Assembly (NCBI RefSeq): GCF_900110555.1
Contig: NZ_FOEE01000005.1
Coordinates: 186,001 to 250,000, forward strand
From: Trujillonella endophytica
GTDB taxonomy: Bacteria > Actinomycetota > Actinomycetes > Mycobacteriales > Geodermatophilaceae
Length of the DNA stretch: 64,000 bases
Direction of reading: 5' to 3'
The notes under the pieces are model-generated. The model ran no database searches. It saw only the letters and a list, made by a program, of their open reading frames with translations, and was not told where the DNA came from. Positions 9,416 to 15,862 of the stretch are shown here, piece after piece; the stretch's first letter is position 1, and each line of letters begins with the position of its first letter. Both the position numbers and the translations under genes were made by a program.

Positions 9416-10399
9416 GTGGCGGCGAAGCGGGCGGAACGACTGGTCAACCTGGTCATCGCCCTCCTCGGCACCCGCCAGTACGTCAGCGCGGCGCGGATCC
9501 GCGCCACCGTGCCCGGCTACGAGGCCGACGACGGCACCGAGCGGGCAGACGAGGCGTTCAAGCGCATGTTCGAGCGGGACAAGGCCGACCTGCGCGAGAT
9601 GGGCGTTCCGCTGGAGACCGGACGGACCAGCGCGTTCGACACCGAGGACGGCTACCGCATCGCGCGCGCGGACTACGAGCTGCCCGAGCTCACCCTCGAC
9701 GGCGAGGAGGCCGCGGCCGTCGGTCTCGCCCTGCGCCTGTGGGAGTCCGCGCAGATGGCCGGCGCGGCGCAGAGCGCCCTGGTGAAGCTCAAGGCCGCCG
9801 GCGTGGACGTCGACCCCGCCCGCGCGCTGCCCCTGCGCCCCCGGCTGGACTCCGACGAGCCCGCCTTCGAGCCCTGCTACACCGCCGCCCGCGACCGCCG
9901 CCTGGTCGAGTTCGACTACCGCCGGCCCGACGAGGGCGCACCCGCGCACCGCCGCGTGCAGCCCTGGGGCGTGGTGGCCTGGCACGGGCGCTGGTATCTC
10001 GTCGGCCACGACCTCGACCGGCGGGCGCCACGGGTGTTCCGGCTGTCCCGCGTCGCCGGGGCCCCGCGCGTCACCGGCCCGGAGGGCGCGTTCGAGCCGC
10101 CGCCGGACCTCGACCTGGCCGCGCTCGTCGCCGGCCAGGACGGGGGACAGGAGCAGCTCGTCGTCGTCCGGGCGCGGCCGGGTGCCGCCGTCGGCCTGCG
10201 CCGCACCGCCGTTCCGCTCGAGCCGGCCGACGACGACGAGGACGGGGACCTGCTCCAGCTGCGCACCACCGACCTCTCGCGCCTGGCCGACCAGCTGGCC
10301 GCCTACGGCGCGGACGTCCTGGTGGAGTCGCCGCAGGAGCTCCGCGACGCGGTCGTCGAGCGGCTGACCCGGCTCGCCGCGATGGGGGCCCCGGCATGA
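9416..10399 (+). CDS. pafB: WYL-domain transcriptional regulator PafB
   Basis: 327 aa. Together with PafC it forms the regulator of the LexA-independent DNA-damage response in mycobacteria. An N-terminal winged helix (about residues 1-75) is followed by a WYL domain: HRRVQPWGVVAWHGRWYLVGHDLDR at about 179-203 carries the signature Trp-Tyr-Leu, and the C-terminal WCX extension covers about 235-320. The stop overlaps the pafC start (ATGA), so the two subunits are made together. The operon is immediately downstream of the ligase gene region, but the known function is DNA damage rather than pupylation. Confidence 0.95.
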   Translation: MAAKRAERLVNLVIALLGTRQYVSAARIRATVPGYEADDGTERADEAFKRMFERDKADLREMGVPLETGRTSAFDTEDGYRIARADYELPELTLDGEEAAAVGLALRLWESAQMAGAAQSALVKLKAAGVDVDPARALPLRPRLDSDEPAFEPCYTAARDRRLVEFDYRRPDEGAPAHRRVQPWGVVAWHGRWYLVGHDLDRRAPRVFRLSRVAGAPRVTGPEGAFEPPPDLDLAALVAGQDGGQEQLVVVRARPGAAVGLRRTAVPLEPADDDEDGDLLQLRTTDLSRLADQLAAYGADVLVESPQELRDAVVERLTRLAAMGAPA

Positions 10400-11487
10400 C
10401 CGCCCCCGGCACCACGGAGCGGATGACCCGGCTGCTGTCGCTGGTCCCGTACCTGACGGCGCGCCCCGACGGCGTCCCGGTGGCCGAGGCCGCCCGCGAC
10501 TTCGGCGTGACCGAACGGCAGCTGCGCCGCGACCTCGAGCTGCTGTGGATGTGCGGGCTGCCCGGCTACGGCCCCGGTGACCTCATCGACCTGTCGTTCG
10601 AGGGCGACCGGGTGCGGGTGACCTTCACCGCCGGCATGGTGCGGCCGCTGCGGCTGACGACCGACGAGGCGGTGGCCCTGGTCGTCGCGCTCCGCGCGCT
10701 GCTGGAGTCCCCGGGCCTCGCCGAGCGGGAGGCCGTCAGCCGGGCGCTGGCCAAGGTGTCCGCCGTCGCCGGCCACGCGGGGGAGCGGACGACGCCGGTC
10801 GCGCTGTCGGTCGACGCCCGGGAGCAGGCGCTCACCGTCGTCCGCGAGGGCCTCGAGCGCGGCCGGGCGCTGCACCTGCACTACTACGTCCCCACGCGGG
10901 ACGAGCGGACCGAGCGCACGGTCGACCCGATGCGGCTGCTGCTGGTCGACGGGCACACCTACCTCGAGGCGTGGTGCCGCCGGGCCGAGGGCGTGCGGCT
11001 GTTCCGCCTGGACCGGGTGGACGACGTCGTCGTCCTCGACGAGCCCGCCGCGCCGCCGGCCGAGGCGCACGGCCGCGACGTCGAGGGCGGCGTCTACCGG
11101 CCGGGCCCGGAAGCGCGGCTGGTGCGGTTGCGGCTGGCCGGGAGCGCCCGCTGGGTCGCCGAGTACTACCAGGTGGAGGACGTGCGCGAGGTCGACGACC
11201 CGCCCGGCGGCCTGGCCGTGTCCGTGCGCACCGCCGACCTCGCCTGGGCCCGCAGGCTGGTCGCCTCCCTCGGCGGGGGCGCGGTCGTCGACGAGCCGGC
11301 CGAGCTGGCCGCCTCGGTCGCCGCCGACGCGCGGGCCGCGCTCGGCCGGTACGCAGCCGGCGCCCGGCCGGACCCGGGCCGTGATGCCCGGCCGGACCCG
11401 GGCCGTGATGCCCGGCCGGACCCGGGCCGTGATGCCCGGCCGGACCCGGGCCGTGATGCACCGCCGGACCCGGGCCGTGATGCCTGA
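10396..11487 (+). CDS. pafC: WYL-domain transcriptional regulator PafC with repeat tail
   Basis: 363 aa. ATG 10396 overlaps the pafB TGA. An HTH at about residues 10-60 (VAEAARDFGVTERQLRRDLE) is followed by a WYL domain (TVDPMRLLLVDGHTYLEAWC at about 175-195) and a WCX region ending near residue 320. The last 40 residues consist of five copies of RPDPGRDA encoded by a 24-bp tandem repeat, and the repeat continues past the stop codon. This tail is not expected for PafC and looks like a repeat expansion at the gene end. It pairs with PafB to control damage-inducible genes. Confidence 0.93.
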   Translation: MTAPGTTERMTRLLSLVPYLTARPDGVPVAEAARDFGVTERQLRRDLELLWMCGLPGYGPGDLIDLSFEGDRVRVTFTAGMVRPLRLTTDEAVALVVALRALLESPGLAEREAVSRALAKVSAVAGHAGERTTPVALSVDAREQALTVVREGLERGRALHLHYYVPTRDERTERTVDPMRLLLVDGHTYLEAWCRRAEGVRLFRLDRVDDVVVLDEPAAPPAEAHGRDVEGGVYRPGPEARLVRLRLAGSARWVAEYYQVEDVREVDDPPGGLAVSVRTADLAWARRLVASLGGGAVVDEPAELAASVAADARAALGRYAAGARPDPGRDARPDPGRDARPDPGRDARPDPGRDAPPDPGRDA

Positions 11488-11508
11488 GCGGACCCCGGCC
11501 GTGATGCC
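11365..11508 (+). repeat. 24-bp tandem repeat across the end of pafC
   Basis: Six units at 11365, 11389, 11413, 11437, 11461 and 11485, each containing CGGACCCGGGCCGTGATGCC or close to it; the last copy has substitutions. Five units are coding (RPDPGRDA) and the sixth contains the pafC stop at its first bases. Copy number is likely variable between strains. Confidence 0.9.
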
Positions 11509-11546
11509 TGGCGGGACCTCCGGGTCCGGCGGCTAGGGTCGGCGCC

Positions 11547-11819
11547 GTGCTGCTGGTCGTCTGGATCGCCGTCCCGGTCGTGTGCCTGCTCGTCCTCGCC
11601 GTGCTGGCGTACGGCGTGCTCGGGGCGCTGCAGCGGCTGGGCCGCGAGGCCAACGCCCTGCAGCGGGAGACGGCGCCGCTGCTCGCCCAGGCCCAGGCGG
11701 TCCAGGCACGGGCGGTCCAGGCGCGGGCCGGCGCGGCGCCGGAGGGCGCCTCCCCACCAGCGGGTGAACGGCCGGCGAACGCCGTCGGGCTGCCCGGTTC
11801 CGGCGCCTCCCGGGCGTAG
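11547..11819 (+). CDS. Small membrane protein between pafC and tatA
   Basis: 90 aa. A single membrane helix spans about residues 3-27 (VWIAVPVVCLLVLAVLAYGV), followed by a short cytoplasmic segment rich in Gln/Ala that may form a coiled coil (LQRLGREANALQ...LAQAQAVQARAVQARAG). The GTG at 11547 is 7 nt after TAGGGT (11534-11539), so it is predicted leaderless. It lies 36 bases ahead of tatA. The layout resembles a TatA-like short helix protein, but the amphipathic helix and Phe-Gly hinge of TatA are absent. Function unknown. Confidence 0.65.
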   Translation: MLLVVWIAVPVVCLLVLAVLAYGVLGALQRLGREANALQRETAPLLAQAQAVQARAVQARAGAAPEGASPPAGERPANAVGLPGSGASRA

Positions 11820-11855
11820 CATCGCCGTCAGCCACCCAGTCCTGGAGGAACCCCG

Positions 11856-12212
11856 ATGAACCTCGGCCCCCTGGAGATCGGTCTGATCATCCTGGCCGTC
11901 CTGCTCCTCTTCGGCTACAAGAAGCTGCCCGACGCCTCCCGCTCCCTGGGCCGCTCGCTCCGGATCTTCAAGGGCGAGATGAAGGGCATGAAGGACGACG
12001 ACAGGGCGGCCGACGTCCGCAGCAAGGAGCCGGCGCAGACGTCGGCGCCGCTGCGGGGCGAGGTCATCCCGCCGGCGGCCCCGCTCGGCGACCCCGTCGC
12101 CGAGGCGCGCGCCGCCCAGCTCGAGGCCGAGGCCCGCGCCGCGGAGGCGCAGGCCGCCGCGCTGCGCGCGCGTGCCGCCCAGGCAGCCGCCTCGGGCGAC
12201 ACCCCTCGCTGA
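11856..12212 (+). CDS. tatA: Sec-independent translocase subunit TatA
   Basis: 118 aa. Membrane helix at residues 5-21, then the hinge [20 protein letters not shown], which begins the amphipathic helix that lies on the membrane and forms the Tat pore. The charged segment [11 protein letters not shown] and a long Ala/Glu/Arg-rich tail follow. The ATG follows TGGAGGAA by 6 nt. It sits 19 bases ahead of tatC. The Tat system exports folded proteins bearing twin-arginine signals; the DUF839 protein at 39260-40684 in this window is one likely client. Confidence 0.95.
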   Translation: MNLGPLEIGLIILAVLLLFGYKKLPDASRSLGRSLRIFKGEMKGMKDDDRAADVRSKEPAQTSAPLRGEVIPPAAPLGDPVAEARAAQLEAEARAAEAQAAALRARAAQAAASGDTPR

Positions 12213-12231
12213 CCCCCTCGGCACGGCGACG

Positions 12232-13179
12232 GTGAGCGAGGCCGCCCCCCGACGTACCCGCAGGCGCCGCCCGCCGCGGGACGCCGCGGCGACGATGTCG
12301 CTCATCGCGCACCTCACGGAGCTGCGCAACCGCGTCGGCAAGGCGCTGCTGTTCATCCTGATCGGCACCGCGGTGGCGTTCTGGTGGTACGACCACGGGC
12401 TCGGTGAGTTCATCCGCGCCCCCTACTGCGGCCTGGACCCGGACCTGCGGGCGCTGGGCACCGGCGGCTCAGCCGACGACTGCGACCTGCTGGTGACCGA
12501 CGTCATCGGCGGTGCGCTGATCCGGCTGAAGATCGCCTTCATCGTCGGCATCGTGCTGTCGGCGCCGTTCTGGCTGTACCAGGTGTGGGCCTTCATCACC
12601 CCGGGGCTCAAGCGGAACGAGAAGCGCTACGGCGTGGCCTTCGTCGCCGCCTCGACGGCGCTGTTCGCCCTCGGCGCTGGCCTGGCCTACATCTCGCTGG
12701 CCAAGGGCCTGGAGCTGCTGCTGGAGCTGGCCGGCGACGGGGTGGCCATCGCGCTCACCGCGCAGGACTACATCGGCTTCGTCATCGCCCTGCTGTTGGC
12801 CTTCGGCGTCAGCTTCGAGCTCCCGCTGATCGCCGTCGTGCTCAACCTGGTCGGCGTGCTCAGCTACGCGACGCTGGCCAAGGGTCGGCGCTGGATCTAC
12901 TTCCTCACCATCGTCTTCGCGGCCTTCGTCACGCCCACCCAGGACCCGTTCACCATGCTGCTCATGGCGGCGCCGATGTGCGTGCTGTTCGAGCTCGCCA
13001 TCCAGATCGCCCGCCAGGTCGACCGGCGGCGGGCCCGCCGCGCGGGCCTGGACGGGCTCGCGGGCCTGGCCGACGACGAGGCCTCCCCGCTGGACGCGCG
13101 GCCGTCGCCGCTGGACCCCCGTCCCTCCGCGCTCGACGAGGAGCCGGTCGCCGGCCCCTCCGCTCCCACCGCCCGCTGA
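12232..13179 (+). CDS. tatC: Sec-independent translocase subunit TatC
   Basis: 315 aa with about six membrane helices; the receptor for twin-arginine signal peptides. The N-terminal motif SLIAHLTELRNRVGKAL and the later FITPGLKRNEKRY are hallmark TatC cytoplasmic segments. GTG 12232 is chosen because it keeps the short Arg-rich leader seen in actinobacterial TatC and starts after the tatA stop; an internal ATG at 12295 would also leave the core intact. The C-terminus after RQVDRRRARRAG is a low-complexity tail with three similar PxxLD repeats. Confidence 0.94.
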   Translation: MSEAAPRRTRRRRPPRDAAATMSLIAHLTELRNRVGKALLFILIGTAVAFWWYDHGLGEFIRAPYCGLDPDLRALGTGGSADDCDLLVTDVIGGALIRLKIAFIVGIVLSAPFWLYQVWAFITPGLKRNEKRYGVAFVAASTALFALGAGLAYISLAKGLELLLELAGDGVAIALTAQDYIGFVIALLLAFGVSFELPLIAVVLNLVGVLSYATLAKGRRWIYFLTIVFAAFVTPTQDPFTMLLMAAPMCVLFELAIQIARQVDRRRARRAGLDGLAGLADDEASPLDARPSPLDPRPSALDEEPVAGPSAPTAR

Positions 13180-13186
13180 CGTCGCG

Positions 13187-14119
13187 GTGGGAGCCGGGCT
13201 GCGCGCCGCCGTCCTCGTCAGCCCCGCGGCGGGCCGGGGGAGGGCACCCGCGGTCGCGGCCGCCGTCCTGGCCGAGCTCAGGGCCGGTGGCGTGACCCCC
13301 GAGCTCCTGCCCGCCACCACCCGCGCCGACGCCGAGCGCCAGGCCGCGGCGGCGGTGTCCGGCGGGGTCGACGCGGTGGTCGCCGTCGGCGGGGACGGCG
13401 CGGCGCACGCCGGGCTGCAGGCGGTGGCCGGGACCCCGACCCCGCTGGCCGTCGTCCCCGCCGGCACCGGCAACGACCTCGCGCTGGCCCTCGGCGTCCC
13501 CGGCGACCCGGCGGCCGCCGCCCGGGCGGTCGCCGAGGACCTGGCCGCCGGCACGGCCACCACGATCGACGCGGGCCGGACGGGGGAGCGGTGGTGGGCC
13601 ACGGTGCTGTGCTGCGGCTTCGACTCCGCCGTCACCGACCGCGCCAACCGGCTGCGCTGGCCCCGCGGTCCCCGCCGCTACGACGTCGCGATCCTCGCCG
13701 AGCTGGCCCGGCTGCGGCCGCGCGAGCTGACGCTCGTCCTCGACGGCGAGGCGACGACGCTGCCGGTCACGCTGGTCGCCGTCGGCAACACCGCCTGGTA
13801 CGGCGGCGGCATGCGGGTCTGCCCCGGGGCCGACCCGACCGACGGGCGCTTCGACGTCACCGTGGTCGGGCCGGTGAGCCGCCGCGAGCTGGTGCGCACC
13901 CGGCCACGGCTGGCCGCCGGCACGCACGTCGAGCACCCGGCCGTCACCGTTCACCGGGCCGCCCGGGTGGAGCTGGCGGAGGTCCCGGGCGGGTCCGGGC
14001 TCACCACCTATGCCGACGGCGAGCGGGTGGCCCCGCTGCCGGCGGTCACCGACTGCGTGCCCGGCGCGCTGCGCGTGGTCGGCGCGGGCCGCCGGCCGGC
14101 CGGGGGAGCGGCGGCGTGA
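13187..14119 (+). CDS. Diacylglycerol kinase family lipid kinase
   Basis: 310 aa. Motifs of the DgkB/YegS fold are clear: VSPAAGRGRAP near the start, VAVGGDGAAHAGLQAV (usual GGDGT replaced by GGDGA) at about 65-80 and VVPAGTGNDLALALG at about 93-107. It would phosphorylate diacylglycerol or a related lipid at the membrane, feeding phospholipid recycling. The GTG at 13187 is 7 bases after the tatC stop, so it is probably in the tat operon. Its stop overlaps the start of the TetR gene (GTGA). The Thr-to-Ala change in the GGDGT motif is a conservative departure worth noting. Confidence 0.88.
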   Translation: MGAGLRAAVLVSPAAGRGRAPAVAAAVLAELRAGGVTPELLPATTRADAERQAAAAVSGGVDAVVAVGGDGAAHAGLQAVAGTPTPLAVVPAGTGNDLALALGVPGDPAAAARAVAEDLAAGTATTIDAGRTGERWWATVLCCGFDSAVTDRANRLRWPRGPRRYDVAILAELARLRPRELTLVLDGEATTLPVTLVAVGNTAWYGGGMRVCPGADPTDGRFDVTVVGPVSRRELVRTRPRLAAGTHVEHPAVTVHRAARVELAEVPGGSGLTTYADGERVAPLPAVTDCVPGALRVVGAGRRPAGGAAA

Positions 14120-14724
14120 CCACCGCCTCGGCGTCCAGCCGCGTGCCCCGGCGGGACGCCCGGGAGAACCGGCAGCGGCTGATCCAGGCCGCGTCCGACG
14201 TCTTCGGCGAGCACGGCACCGACGTCAGCCTGGAGGTGGTCGCCGCCGAGGCCGGGCTGGGCCTGGCGACGCTGTACCGGCGGTTCCCCACCAAGGACGA
14301 GCTGATCGCCGAGCTGGTGGAGGCCGTGCTCGGCCACCTCGTCGAGGTGGCCCGGCGGGAGTCCGCCGCCGAGGACGGGCAGGGGCTGGAGCGGTGGCTG
14401 GCCGAGTACGCCGACATCCAGTTCCGCAAGCGGGGGTTCGTCGCGCGTCTGTGGGCCGACCCCGGCACGGGAGAGCTGCGCGCCGAGCTCGACGGGCTGC
14501 TCGCCGAGCTGCTGGACGCCGCGCACGACGCCGGCCGGGTGCGCCCCGAGCTGACCGTCCCCGACATCCTGCTGGTCGTGCACGCCCTGCGCGGGGTCGC
14601 GCTGTCGACCGGGTACGACGAACCCCAGGCGTGGCGGCGGCTGCTTGCCCTGCTGCTCGCCGGGCTGCGTCCCGGTGCGGCCGGCCTGAACGCCGCGCCA
14701 TGGTCCCCCCGCCCGCGTAAGTGA
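14116..14724 (+). CDS. TetR family transcriptional regulator
   Basis: 202 aa. The N-terminal HTH spans about residues 17-62 (RLIQAASDVFGEHGTDVSLE, then GLGLATLYRRFPTKDELIAE), followed by an alpha-helical ligand domain that fits the TetR class. The GTG overlaps the lipid kinase stop, indicating translational coupling. A 24-bp inverted repeat with AAGTGA/TCACTT arms sits right at its stop codon and ahead of the SDR gene, so the likely target is the downstream SDR. The ligand cannot be predicted. Confidence 0.9.
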   Translation: MTTASASSRVPRRDARENRQRLIQAASDVFGEHGTDVSLEVVAAEAGLGLATLYRRFPTKDELIAELVEAVLGHLVEVARRESAAEDGQGLERWLAEYADIQFRKRGFVARLWADPGTGELRAELDGLLAELLDAAHDAGRVRPELTVPDILLVVHALRGVALSTGYDEPQAWRRLLALLLAGLRPGAAGLNAAPWSPRPRK

Positions 14725-14742
14725 AGTCCTGAACTCTCACTT
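14719..14742. promoter_or_regulatory. Candidate TetR operator ahead of the SDR gene
   Basis: Inverted repeat AAGTGA - 12 nt - TCACTT, overlapping the TetR stop codon and 112 nt before the SDR start. Arm length and spacing fit a TetR dimer site. Binding is inferred only from position. Confidence 0.4.
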
Positions 14743-14854
14743 CTCTTGTGGTGGCCCCGGGTTCCTGGCAGCGTGCGGGTCCAGCGCGGGGGCGATCGGC
14801 CCCCGCCCCGCCCGGCCGGCGCGATCCGCGCCGGCCAGCGCCGAGGAGGACCCC

Positions 14855-15667
14855 ATGACCGTGCTCGCCGACCCGCTCAGCCTGCGGGGGAGGACCGCGA
14901 TCGTCACCGGTGGCGGGACCGGCATCGGCGCGGAGACCGCGCGGATCTTCGTCCGGCACGGCGTCGACGGCGTCGTCCTCGCCGCCCGCACCCAGGCGGA
15001 CCTGGACCGGGTGAAGGCGGAGCTGGAGGAGCTGGGGGCGCAGGTGGGCAACCCGGACGTGCGGGTGCTGGCCGTGCCGACCGACGTGAAGAAGGAGGAG
15101 TCCGTCGTCGCCCTGGTGGAGGCGGCGATCGACGCGTTCGGACGGATCGACGTCCTGGTCAACAACGCCGGCGGCACCCGCATGGGTCCGCTGGAGTCGA
15201 CGCCGACCAAGGCCTGGGACTCCGTGTTCGACCTCAACGCCAAGGGCCCGTTCCTGTGCACCCGCGAGGCCGGGCGGCACATGATCGCCGCCGGCCGCGG
15301 CGTGATCGTCAACCTCTCCTCCGGCGCCGGGGTGACCGGCGTCCGGTACGGCGCCGGCTACAGCGCCGCCAAGGCCGCCCTGCAGATGTTCACGCGGGTC
15401 ACGGCGGCGGAGTGGGGCCGCCACGGGATCCGGGCCAACTGCATCGCCGTGGGCGGCGTCGCCTCCGAGCGGGCATCGGCGGCGTGGGAGGTCGCGGGGC
15501 TGGACCCGGCGGAGATGGGGAAGGGAACGGCGCTCGGGCGGATCGGCGTGCCCGCCGACATCGGCCATGCCGTCCTCTTCCTCGCCACCGACGCGTCGGC
15601 CTACGTCAGCGGCCAGACCTTCTCCGTCGACGGCGGACCCGTCCTCGGCGGTCCGCCCCAGGACTGA
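14855..15667 (+). CDS. Short-chain dehydrogenase/reductase
   Basis: 270 aa classical SDR. The cofactor motif TGGGTGIG lies at about residues 19-26, NNAG at about 107, and the active site Ser (NLSSGAG) precedes YSAAK with the catalytic Tyr and Lys at about 169 and 173. The basic residue after the first strand (AARTQ) suggests NADP(H) preference. The ATG follows GAGGAGGA by 5 nt. It is most like 3-oxoacyl-ACP or 2,4-dienoyl-CoA reductase-type SDRs, but the substrate is not predictable. It lies next to a TetR regulator and a palindromic site, so it is probably inducible. Confidence 0.88.
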   Translation: MTVLADPLSLRGRTAIVTGGGTGIGAETARIFVRHGVDGVVLAARTQADLDRVKAELEELGAQVGNPDVRVLAVPTDVKKEESVVALVEAAIDAFGRIDVLVNNAGGTRMGPLESTPTKAWDSVFDLNAKGPFLCTREAGRHMIAAGRGVIVNLSSGAGVTGVRYGAGYSAAKAALQMFTRVTAAEWGRHGIRANCIAVGGVASERASAAWEVAGLDPAEMGKGTALGRIGVPADIGHAVLFLATDASAYVSGQTFSVDGGPVLGGPPQD

Positions 15668-15730
15668 CCGAGGACCCTCCCGCCCCTCCGGCTCGCGGCC
15701 CGCTACGGGCCCGTGCGACACGGCCGGACC

Positions 15731-15762
15731 ATCACCGTTATCCCCAACACCGTCGCCGCCGG
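15731..15762 (-). repeat. Dispersed intergenic element, copy A
   Basis: Read on the minus strand it contains TTGGGGATAACGGT preceded by GCGGCGAC. The same core occurs at about 24644 (diverged), 40787 and 47600. This copy lies 101 nt upstream of helY. Copies A and B match over roughly 48 bases. Confidence 0.7.
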
Positions 15763-15862
15763 AGGCGGCCGGCGTCCGGAGGAGGGACCGGGGAGGGCAG
15801 CAACGGCACGGCGCCCCGGCGTTCCGGCTGGCCCGCGGGCCGGAACCGCCTACCGTGGGGGC

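Noticed and set aside
15740-15752. DnaA boxes in the TTGGGGATAACGGT elements
   Set aside because: TTATCCCCA differs from TTATCCACA by one base, but conservation extends well past it and no clustered origin-like sequence or dnaA/dnaN genes are near.
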